Positions 57,949 to 64,000 of a DNA stretch of 64,000 nt are shown here, one piece after another. Every line of letters starts with the position of its first letter. Within the stretch, counting starts at the first letter, position 1. The stretch is from assembly GCF_006439025.1 (NCBI RefSeq), contig NZ_RCYZ01000009.1, forward strand, positions 63,868 through 127,867. Reading direction: 5' to 3'. A program made the translations under genes and the position numbers. This stretch comes from Hymenobacter nivis. GTDB taxonomy: Bacteria > Bacteroidota > Bacteroidia > Cytophagales > Hymenobacteraceae. Below the pieces are notes generated by a model. That model had not been told where the DNA came from, made no database searches, and worked only from the letters and a program-made list of their open reading frames with translations.

Positions 57949-58393
57949 TTACTTCTTGCCACGGTAGTTGTCAGTCAAGGCGTGGCAATTAGGGCAAAGT
58001 AACTGCAAATTTGTTAATCGGTGGCCGTTGTTTACGCCATTGGCGTGGTGCAGCACCAGCGGAATCGGCTGTTGCTGCTAGATATTCAAGCCGCATGCTT
58101 CGCAGTGATCTGGTTTTACGCCCTCTGCCAGCAACCGCTTTTTCAGGTCATGCGTGAAATTATACGGCGAATTTTCTACCATAATTTCTTCCAGCGCGGC
58201 GTTGCGGCCAAAGCTTCGGTAGCGCAGGCCCGTGTTCCAGCCCCAGCAATTTGATACGGGTGTGCACCGTTCTGTAGTTGCCGCCGGCGGGCACCAGGCC
58301 GATGCGCCTCAGCACCTGCCGCACCAGCAGGCTCGCGGCTAGCGCTTGCCGGAACTCATTGTCAGTGCTCAGGCATTTGCGGGGGGCGGCCAT
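57949..58393 (-). pseudogene. Degraded HNH endonuclease gene
   Basis: Reading the minus strand from ATG 58393 gives MAAPRKCLSTDNEFRQALAA, then LLVRQVLRRIGLVPAGGNYR and TVHTRIKLLG. The frame must then shift near 58236-58246 to read GWNTGLRYRSFGRNAALEE, YNFTHDLKKRLLAEG and VKPDHCEACGLNI. A TAG at 58078-58080 interrupts it before PLVLHHANGVNNGHRLTNLQ and LLCPNCHALTDNYRGKK. This is the zinc-bearing HNH family found as free-standing endonuclease genes in Bacteroidota; the two Cys pairs and the catalytic His are visible. About 26 bases seem to be deleted between GGGCTGG repeats at the shift. The gene contains no GGGCCC words. It sits between two tRNA genes and is most likely a decayed mobile gene. 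Confidence 0.85.
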
Positions 58394-58408
58394 GGGCGGG
58401 GCTAAAAC

Positions 58409-58442
58409 AAAAAAGACGTTGCCGGCGGGCAACGTCTTTTTT
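58409..58442. terminator. Terminator downstream of tRNA-Gly
   Basis: AAAAAAGACGTTGCC (58409-58423) pairs perfectly with GGCAACGTCTTTTTT (58428-58442). Runs on both sides make it bidirectional; it ends the tRNA-Gly transcript (minus) before the HNH remnant. Confidence 0.85.
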
Positions 58443-58448
58443 CGAACT

Positions 58449-58524
58449 TGGAGCGGGAGACGAGGTTCGAACTCGCGACCTCGACCTTGGCAAGGTCGCG
58501 CTCTACCAACTGAGCTACTCTCGC
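58449..58524 (-). tRNA. tRNA-Gly (anticodon GCC)
   Basis: On the minus strand: acceptor GCGAGAG with CTCCCGC, D arm AGCTCAGTTGGTAGAGC, anticodon loop TTGCCAA with GCC, T arm GCGAGTTCGAACCTCGT, and an encoded CCA. The acceptor has an A-C opposition at position 4-69, so that pair is mismatched or the 5' strand has drifted. It reads GGC and GGU. A promoter (TTG-N19-TACCTTTG) lies just upstream. Confidence 0.92.
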
Positions 58525-58564
58525 TTGAGTACCGCTGCGACTAGCGTAGCGGCTAATGGTTTCA

Positions 58565-58594
58565 CAAAGGTAGGGGGATTTTGTCAGGAGGCAA
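58565..58594 (-). promoter_or_regulatory. Promoter of tRNA-Gly
   Basis: On the minus strand TTG (58592-58594), 19 bases, TACCTTTG (58565-58572). Matches the Bacteroidota promoter consensus and lies about 40 bases upstream of the tRNA. Confidence 0.65.
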
Positions 58595-58655
58595 GCCCGG
58601 GGCCCAAAAACTTGCCCCTGGCATAGCTTTGGGGCTCATTTTCAGCCTGAAAAAT

Positions 58656-61394
58656 TTATGCGGGGCCCAGCGCCAGCTTCAATTCGTTCAGTTTTAGCAG
58701 CGCTTCGATGGGCGTGAGGGTGTTCACGTCGAGGTTTTGGAGCAGCTCGCGCAGGCGTTCCAGGGCCGGGTCGCCGGGCTCAAACATGCTCAGCTGGAGC
58801 TGGGGGCGCGGGGCAGTGGCCACCGCCGAGGTGGCGCGGGGCCGGGGCTGGGCCGCCTGGGGCCCCTCCACCGGGGCGACAGCGGGCACGGCGGGGGCCC
58901 CTGCGTCGTCGGCGCCGGCGCTGGTGCGCTCCACTTCGAGGTGGTGCATGATTTCGTTGGCCCGCAGCACCACGGCGGTGGGCATGCCGGCCAGCCGCGC
59001 CACGTGGATGCCGAAGCTGTGCTCGGAGCCACCGGCCTGCAGCTTGCGCAGGAACAGGATGCGGCCGTCGGCTTCCTTCACGGCCACGTTGTAGTTGCGC
59101 ACCCGGGGGCAGTCGTCGGCCAGCTGGTTCAGCTCGTGGTAATGGGTGGCAAAGAGGGTTTTGGCCTTGGCTTTGGGGTTGTTGTGCAGGTGCTCGACGA
59201 TGGCCCAGGCAATGCTGATTCCGTCGTAAGTACTTGTTCCCCTGCCAATTTCGTCCATCAGCACCAAGCTTCTATCCGAGAGGTTGTTGAGGATGGAGGC
59301 GGTTTCGGTCATCTCCACCATGAAGGTACTCTCGCCCTTGCTCAGGTTGTCGGAGGCCCCCACGCGGGTAAAAATCTTGTCGATGATGCCCACCGTGGCG
59401 CTTTCGGCGGGCACGAAGGAGCCGATTTGGGCCAGCAAGACAATGAGGGCCGTCTGACGCAGCAGGGCCGACTTGCCGGCCATATTGGGGCCCGTAATCA
59501 CCACAATCTGCTGGTCGGTCTGGTCGAGGCAGATGTCGTTGGGGATGTAGCTTTCGCCGGGCGGCAGCTGGCGCTCAATCACCGGGTGGCGGCCCTGCTT
59601 GATGTCGAGCACGGTGCCGTCGTTCACGATGGGGCGCACGTAGCGGTGCTGGCGGGCCGTGAGGGCAAAGCTGGCCAGGCAGTCCATCACGCCGATGGCG
59701 CGGGCGTTTTGCTGAATCTGGGGCACGAAGTCAAGCGCGCTCAGCACCAAATCGGTGTAGATGCGCTGCTCAATGACGAACAATTGCTCCTCGGCGTGGA
59801 GGATTTTTTCCTCGTAGGTTTTCAGCTCCTCGGTTACGTAGCGCTCGGCGTTCACCAGCGTCTGCTTGCGAATCCATTCGGCGGGCACCTTGTCCTTGTG
59901 GGCGTTGGTGACTTCCAGGTAGTAGCCAAACACCTTGTTGTAAGCTACTTTCAGCGACGAGATGCCCGTGTTGCGCTGCTCGCGCACTTGCAGCTGCAAG
60001 AGGTAGTCTTTGCCCGAAAACGCCAGCCCGCGCAGCTCGTCCAGCTCCGCGTCCACGCCATCGTTTAGCACGCCGCCCTGGTTGGTGAGCAAGGGCGCAT
60101 CGGCCTTGATTTTGGCCTGAATCTCTTTGCGCAACGCCAGGCAGGGATTGAGCTGGTCGGCCAGCTTTTCGAGGGCCCGCACGCCGGATGCGGCCAGGCG
60201 AGCGCGCATGGGCTCCACGGCCTCCAGGGCCCGGGCCAACTGGAGCAGCTCGCGGGGATTCACGCGACGCACGGCCACTTTGCTGATGAGGCGCTCTAAA
60301 TCATTGATTTGGCGCAGGTGCTGCGTCAGGTCGGCCAGCAGGTCCTCGTCGGCCACCAGGGCCCCCACGGTGTCGAGGCGGCGCTGGATCTGGCCCGCTT
60401 CCTTGAGCGGCAGCACCACCCATTTGCGCAGCAGCCGGGCCCCCATCGGCGTCAACGTCTGGTCTAATATGTCAATCAGGGGCACGCCGCCGGGGTGCTG
60501 GGCCTGAATCAGCTCCAGGTTGCGCACCGTGAAGCGGTCGAGCCACACGTACTTGTCCTCTTCCAGGCGGCCCAGGCTGGCGATGTGGCTGAGGTTGGCG
60601 TGCTTGGTTTCGGCCAGGTAGTGCAGGATGCAGCCGGCGGCAATCACGCCCTCCTTCAGGTTATCAACCCCGAAGCCCTTGAGCGAGGTAGTGCGGAAGT
60701 GGCGCGTGAGCGTGTCGTGGGCGTAGTCGGGCCCGAACACCCACTCATCCAGCGCATACGTGCAGAAATCGGGGCCGAAGTGCCGCTCAAAATCGCTCCG
60801 GTTCTGCTTGCAAAACAGCACCTCGGCGGGCCCGAAGTTTTGCAGCAGCTTGCCGAGGTAGCCGATGTCGCCCTGGGCCACCAGGAACTCGCCGGTGCTG
60901 ATGTCGAGGAACGAAATACCGGCCTCGGCTTTGCCGAAGTGAATGGCAGCCAGGTAGTTGTTGGCGCGGCGCTCCAGCACGTTGTCGTGCAGGCTCACGC
61001 CGGGCGTCACCAGCTCCGTTATTCCTCTTTTGACCAAACCCTTGGCTTGCTTGGGGTCTTCGAGCTGGTCGCAGATGGCCACGCGCTGGCCGGCGCGCAC
61101 CAGCTTGGGCAGGTACGTGTCGAGCGAGTGATGCGGGAAGCCGGCCAGAGGTACTTCACTGGGCGTGCCGCCCCCGCGCTTGGTGAGGGTGATGTCGAGG
61201 ATGCGGCTGGCCGTCACGGCGTCCTCGCCGAAGGTTTCGTAAAAATCGCCCACCCGAAACAGCAGCACCGCGCCCGGGTACTGGGTTTTGAGCTGGTAAT
61301 ACTGCTTCATCAGGGGCGTGTCGATCACCGGCGCGGCGGTGAAGTGGTCGGGGCCCACGGACTTGATGACGAATTCTTTTTTGGGAGCGGACAA
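58656..61394 (-). CDS. mutS: DNA mismatch repair protein MutS
   Basis: A 912-residue MutS. The mismatch-binding domain includes VLLFRVGDFYETFGEDA (Phe-x-Glu wedge) near residue 50; the core and clamp domains follow; the ATPase has GPNMAGKSALLRQTAL (Walker A near 632), MVEMTETASILNNLSDRSLVLMDEIGRGTSTYDGISIAWA (signature and Walker B, given here in part) and FATHYHELNQLAD. The N-terminal part is complete, so it recognises mismatches directly rather than being a MutS2 type. It is monocistronic and divergent from the methyltransferase gene. Confidence 0.97.
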   Translation of the reverse strand: MSAPKKEFVIKSVGPDHFTAAPVIDTPLMKQYYQLKTQYPGAVLLFRVGDFYETFGEDAVTASRILDITLTKRGGGTPSEVPLAGFPHHSLDTYLPKLVRAGQRVAICDQLEDPKQAKGLVKRGITELVTPGVSLHDNVLERRANNYLAAIHFGKAEAGISFLDISTGEFLVAQGDIGYLGKLLQNFGPAEVLFCKQNRSDFERHFGPDFCTYALDEWVFGPDYAHDTLTRHFRTTSLKGFGVDNLKEGVIAAGCILHYLAETKHANLSHIASLGRLEEDKYVWLDRFTVRNLELIQAQHPGGVPLIDILDQTLTPMGARLLRKWVVLPLKEAGQIQRRLDTVGALVADEDLLADLTQHLRQINDLERLISKVAVRRVNPRELLQLARALEAVEPMRARLAASGVRALEKLADQLNPCLALRKEIQAKIKADAPLLTNQGGVLNDGVDAELDELRGLAFSGKDYLLQLQVREQRNTGISSLKVAYNKVFGYYLEVTNAHKDKVPAEWIRKQTLVNAERYVTEELKTYEEKILHAEEQLFVIEQRIYTDLVLSALDFVPQIQQNARAIGVMDCLASFALTARQHRYVRPIVNDGTVLDIKQGRHPVIERQLPPGESYIPNDICLDQTDQQIVVITGPNMAGKSALLRQTALIVLLAQIGSFVPAESATVGIIDKIFTRVGASDNLSKGESTFMVEMTETASILNNLSDRSLVLMDEIGRGTSTYDGISIAWAIVEHLHNNPKAKAKTLFATHYHELNQLADDCPRVRNYNVAVKEADGRILFLRKLQAGGSEHSFGIHVARLAGMPTAVVLRANEIMHHLEVERTSAGADDAGAPAVPAVAPVEGPQAAQPRPRATSAVATAPRPQLQLSMFEPGDPALERLRELLQNLDVNTLTPIEALLKLNELKLALGPA

Positions 61395-61515
61395 GGCGAA
61401 AAAACCTGGGCGCGAAGCCGGGGCTTCGGGCAGTGTGGAGGCAATGAGGAGCGGGCGGCGGGGGCCCCGGCGGGGCCCCAGGGCCCCTAACGCGGAACGC
61501 GCCGCGGCACGTTCC

Positions 61516-61523
61516 TACCTTTG
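61516..61523 (+). promoter_or_regulatory. Candidate -7 box of the RNA methyltransferase gene, probably leaderless
   Basis: TACCTTTG ends 3 bases before the ATG at 61527, so the transcript would start at the A of the start codon or 1-2 bases earlier. Confidence 0.5.
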
Positions 61524-61526
61524 GCC

Positions 61527-62060
61527 ATGCGAAAACTTACCATGGCCGAGCTGAACCGCGTGGCGGTGGCCGACTTCAAAAGTACGCCCAAAAGCCCCGT
61601 GGTTTTGGTGATGGACAACGTGCGCAGCCTGCACAACGTGGGCGCCGTGTTCCGCACCGCCGACGCTTTTGCGCTCGAAAAAATCTGGCTCTGCGGCATC
61701 ACCGGGCGGCCGCCGCACCGCGAAATCACCAAAACGGCCCTGGGCAGCGAGGCCGCCGTGGCCTGGGAATACGCCCCCGAAACGGCCGACGCCGTGGGGG
61801 CCCTAAAAGCGGCTGGTTACCAAGTAGTGGCCGTGGAGCAAACCACGGGCAGCGTGCCGCTGCCGCAGTTTCGGCCCGAGCCGGGCCGGCCGCTGGCCCT
61901 GGTGCTGGGCAACGAGGTATTCGGCGTCGACGACGCCGTACTGGCCCTGTGCGACGTGGCCGTGGAAATCCCACAGTTCGGCACCAAGCACTCGCTGAAC
62001 GTGGGCGTGGCCGCCGGCGTGGTGCTCTGGGACGTACTGGTGAAGCTGGGCGTGGTATAA
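61527..62060 (+). CDS. RNA 2'-O-methyltransferase (SpoU/TrmH class)
   Basis: A 177-residue SPOUT methyltransferase. VVLVMDNVRSLHNVGAVFRTADAF, LALVLGNEVFGVDDAVLALC and the trefoil-knot end VEIPQFGTKHSLNVGVAAGVVLW match the SpoU family, and the length suits the shorter tRNA/rRNA enzymes. It methylates a ribose in tRNA or rRNA with S-adenosylmethionine; the target is not deducible. The ATG at 61527 is preferred to the TTG at 61521 because a TACCTTTG box lies immediately before it. It is divergent from mutS, a common Bacteroidota arrangement. Confidence 0.9.
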   Translation: MRKLTMAELNRVAVADFKSTPKSPVVLVMDNVRSLHNVGAVFRTADAFALEKIWLCGITGRPPHREITKTALGSEAAVAWEYAPETADAVGALKAAGYQVVAVEQTTGSVPLPQFRPEPGRPLALVLGNEVFGVDDAVLALCDVAVEIPQFGTKHSLNVGVAAGVVLWDVLVKLGVV

Positions 62061-62092
62061 CGCCCCAGCCCGCTTTTCCCCTGCCCTAACCC

Positions 62093-62512
62093 ATGCCCGA
62101 TTTTCTTCGCTCCGACGACCAGCTGCGTGCCCTGCGCCCCCTGGTGCCCACCGAAACGCCCGCCGACGCGGCCCTCGATACCGTGGGCGACTTCCTGCAC
62201 GCCACGCTGCGCCCCGTGCTGAAGCTGCAAAATGCGCTGCTGCTGGCCGCCGTGGCCGACTTCGTGCGCGACCACCACATCGCGCTGGCCACCGCCGACG
62301 CCCCCACCCAGCAGCGCCTACTGGCCGAACTGCTGGGCCGCAACACCAAGCTGCGCTACACCATCATTGGCTTGGCCACGGCCCTGTTCACGGCCGCCGA
62401 ATACGCCTACTACCGCACCCAGCGCCCCGAGCTAAACCGGCGCCTGCTGGAGCTGGCCCGGCAGCGGGTGCTGGGCCAGGCGGCGGCCGTGGGGGCCCTG
62501 GCCGCGGCCTAA
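62093..62512 (+). CDS. Small Ala/Leu-rich protein, unknown function
   Basis: A 139-residue protein that is helix-rich and hydrophobic in patches, e.g. ATLRPVLKLQNALLLAAVADF and LRYTIIGLATALFTAAEYAYY; one segment around 100-115 could be a membrane or amphipathic helix. The C-terminus ends AAAVGALAAA. No family is recognised. It lies 32 bases after the methyltransferase gene, so they are probably co-transcribed, and is closed by a strong terminator. Confidence 0.65.
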   Translation: MPDFLRSDDQLRALRPLVPTETPADAALDTVGDFLHATLRPVLKLQNALLLAAVADFVRDHHIALATADAPTQQRLLAELLGRNTKLRYTIIGLATALFTAAEYAYYRTQRPELNRRLLELARQRVLGQAAAVGALAAA

Positions 62513-62515
62513 CAA

Positions 62516-62551
62516 AAAAGCGGTGGGGCCCCTGGGGGCCCCACCGCTTTT
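62516..62551. terminator. Terminator between convergent genes
   Basis: AAAAGCGGTGGGGCCCC (62516-62532) pairs with GGGGCCCCACCGCTTTT (62535-62551). It serves the plus-strand unknown gene and the minus-strand terC gene. Confidence 0.85.
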
Positions 62552-62572
62552 AGCACTTTTGCCATGCAGGCG

Positions 62573-63343
62573 CTACTCGTATTCTGAGTTGCGCAGCTGC
62601 ACGGCGTCCATGTTTTTGCGCATCCGCATGTTCAGCAGCTCCACTACGAGCGAGAAGAACATGGCGAAGTACACATAGCCCTTGGGCACCTCCTGGTGGG
62701 CGGCTTCGAGCACCAGCATACCCCCGATCATAATCAAAAAGGCTAGGGCCAGCACTTTAATGCTGGGGTTGCGGTTCACAAAATCGGCCACCACGCCCGA
62801 GAAGGCCAGCATGATGCCCATGGCCAGCACCACGGCGGCAATCATCACCAGCACGTTGCTTACCAGGCCCACGGCCGTGAGGATGGAGTCGAAGCTGAAC
62901 ACAATGTCGATGATGACGATTTGCACAATGACGCCCGCCATTGTGGTGCCGGCCTTGCCAGTGCCGGCCGTGTCGTCGTCGTGGCCTTGCAGCTTTTCGT
63001 AGATCTCCACGATGCTCTTGTAAAGCAAGAACAAGCCCCCGGCCATCAAAATCAGATCGCGGCCTGTGACGCCGAAGGGGCCCTCTTCCGTCTGAATGGG
63101 CAGCGTGAAGAGCGGGGCCCGCAGGCTCACAAGCCACGAAATACTGGTGAGCAAGGCGATGCGGAACACCAGGGCCAACAGCAAGCCAATGGTGCGCCCG
63201 CGGGGCTGCTGCTCGCGCGGCAGCAGGTTCACGACGATGGAAATGAAGATGATGTTGTCGATGCCCAGCACGATTTCCATGAACGTGAGGGTCAGCAGGC
63301 TAATCCAGGTTTGCAGTTGCCCGAAGGCGGAGAAGTCGTACAT
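62573..63343 (-). CDS. TerC-family membrane protein
   Basis: A 256-residue integral membrane protein with about seven transmembrane segments. TFMEIVLGIDNIIFISIVVN and VFSFDSILTAVGLVSNV carry the acidic residues conserved in TerC/YkoY proteins, which are implicated in metal handling (manganese, tellurite resistance, metallation of secreted enzymes). A cytoplasmic loop with QGHDDDTAGTGKAG lies mid-protein. It follows yajQ on the same strand with an inverted-repeat island between them. Confidence 0.9.
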   Translation of the reverse strand: MYDFSAFGQLQTWISLLTLTFMEIVLGIDNIIFISIVVNLLPREQQPRGRTIGLLLALVFRIALLTSISWLVSLRAPLFTLPIQTEEGPFGVTGRDLILMAGGLFLLYKSIVEIYEKLQGHDDDTAGTGKAGTTMAGVIVQIVIIDIVFSFDSILTAVGLVSNVLVMIAAVVLAMGIMLAFSGVVADFVNRNPSIKVLALAFLIMIGGMLVLEAAHQEVPKGYVYFAMFFSLVVELLNMRMRKNMDAVQLRNSEYE

Positions 63344-63349
63344 AAATCA

Positions 63350-63435
63350 AATGTGAAGATGCAAGAACGTGAAAATGTGAAAAATGTGACGGCAAGCAGA
63401 CCAGCTATTTCGCACATTTCACATCGCCTCATTTC
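63350..63435. repeat. Intergenic repeat of ATGTGAAA words (island F)
   Basis: ATGTGAAAAATGTG (63375-63388) and nearby copies face CACATTTCACAT (63413-63424) and CATTTCACATTTTT. Short words repeat on each side, with complementary words opposite. It fills most of the gap between yajQ and the TerC-family gene. Confidence 0.5.
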
Positions 63436-63441
63436 ACATTT

Positions 63442-63933
63442 TTAGCTTTTCATGTTTACGAACTGCAGCGGCAAGCCGATGTCGGAGCGGCGCAGCACGG
63501 CAATGGCGGCCTGTAAGTCGTCGATTTTTTTGGCCGTAACGCGTACCTGGTCGTCCTGCATTTGGGCCTCTACCTTCACCTTGGCGTCCTTAATGGCCTT
63601 GATGATTTTGCGGCCGAAATCTTTGTCCACGCCGGCGCGCACCTTGATGGTTTTTTTGATGAGCTGGCCGCTGGGCTGCTCGTCGGCCGTGAAGTCGAGG
63701 CTTGTGCCGTCGATGCCCTGCTTCACCACGCGGCCCAGCAAAATATCTTCGAGGGCCTTCACGCGCATCGAGTTTTCGGAGGACAGCAGGATGGTGTTTT
63801 CTTTCTTGTTGAGCTCGATGCCGCCTTTGGTGTCGCGCAGGTCGTAGCGGGTAAGAAGTTCTTTTTGGGCCGTATTCACCGCGTTTTCGAGGGTTTGCGG
63901 GTCTACTTTGCTCACGATATCGAAGGATGCCAT
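63442..63933 (-). CDS. yajQ: YajQ family nucleotide-binding protein
   Basis: A 163-residue protein of two ferredoxin-like domains. MASFDIVSKVDPQTLENAVNTA, YDLRDTKGGIELNKKENT, VRAGVDKDFGRKIIKAIKDAK and VEAQMQDDQVRVTAKKIDDL follow the YajQ family throughout. YajQ binds nucleotides and in some bacteria cyclic di-GMP, affecting transcription; in Bacteroidota its role is not established. The ATG at 63933 begins the family consensus. The terC gene follows 98 bases downstream on the same strand. Confidence 0.95.
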   Translation of the reverse strand: MASFDIVSKVDPQTLENAVNTAQKELLTRYDLRDTKGGIELNKKENTILLSSENSMRVKALEDILLGRVVKQGIDGTSLDFTADEQPSGQLIKKTIKVRAGVDKDFGRKIIKAIKDAKVKVEAQMQDDQVRVTAKKIDDLQAAIAVLRRSDIGLPLQFVNMKS

Positions 63934-64000
63934 GTCGGAATTTTAAATTAAAGTACGGATGAAGCGGCCGCCACCCGGCGCGAAGATAGCCGGGGCCCGG
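63934..64000. other. Right-edge intergenic sequence upstream of yajQ
   Basis: An AT-rich run and a minus-strand TATCTTCG (about 63973-63980), one base from TAnnTTTG, could be the yajQ promoter. The rest is GC-rich and cut by the window edge. Confidence 0.35.

Noticed and set aside
57851..58524. Integrated element using tRNA ends as attachment sites
   Set aside because: Only the HNH remnant lies between the tRNAs, and no direct repeat of a tRNA 3' end is present.

Overview
The window is chromosomal DNA from a high-GC member of the Bacteroidota, most likely a Hymenobacter or close relative (inference). Evidence: a gliding motility lipoprotein GldD, a PorG-type outer-membrane protein of the type IX secretion system (T9SS), a secreted protein with a T9SS C-terminal sorting domain, the porG-uppS-bamA-ompH-ompH gene block, -7 promoter boxes of the Bacteroidota form TAnnTTTG, few Shine-Dalgarno sequences, and a very frequent GGGCCC/GGGGCCCC word. 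Almost all genes are core housekeeping genes. I see no prophage, insertion sequence, CRISPR array or rRNA operon.

Layout. 1-5.1 kb: the tail of an SSB-like gene, gldD, recG, a small secreted protein and a larger secreted protein. 5.2-13.2 kb (minus): a fatty-acid beta-oxidation locus (acyl-CoA synthetase, MarR regulator, hydroxyacyl-CoA dehydrogenase/enoyl-CoA hydratase fusion, thiolase, acyl-CoA dehydrogenase) with three related candidate operators. 13.4-19.9 kb (plus): a ureohydrolase-fold protein lacking metal ligands, pta-ackA, a small cytochrome b5-like protein, murQ and an unknown protein. 20-24 kb: hemH divergent from era, then der and a small lipoprotein. 24.2-31.3 kb: a PRC-barrel protein and membrane partner, a DUF2157-type membrane protein pair, cysteine desulfurase, glmM and mazG. 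31.6-37.8 kb (plus): a TonB energy-transduction operon (exbB, two exbD, tonB, a small membrane protein, a PstS-like lipoprotein, a TPR protein) with fewer GGGCCC words. 37.9-48.8 kb (minus): an envelope-biogenesis block (RluD-type synthase, two OmpH/Skp, BamA, UppS, PorG and a PorG paralogue, NAD kinase, a second Omp85-type protein, a CBS protein). 49-53.4 kb: hydrolase, glutamine amidotransferase, CvpA, YqeY, a membrane protein, then pdxJ. 53.6-57.7 kb: the T9SS cargo protein, a MoxR ATPase and a GAF protein. 57.8-58.5 kb: tRNA-Leu and tRNA-Gly flanking a broken HNH endonuclease gene. 58.6-64 kb: mutS divergent from an RNA 2'-O-methyltransferase gene, an unknown protein, a TerC-family protein and YajQ.

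How it fits together. GldD, PorG and the sorting-domain protein belong to the gliding/T9SS machinery. BamA, the OmpH/Skp chaperones and UppS supply outer-membrane and wall assembly. The TonB operon energises outer-membrane transport. The beta-oxidation genes yield acetyl-CoA, and Pta-AckA interconverts acetyl-CoA and acetate. The most notable non-coding signals are the shared operator-like sites in the beta-oxidation locus, a set of intergenic inverted repeats built from short repeated words, and the microdeleted HNH gene between two tRNAs. I found no clearly new multi-gene system.
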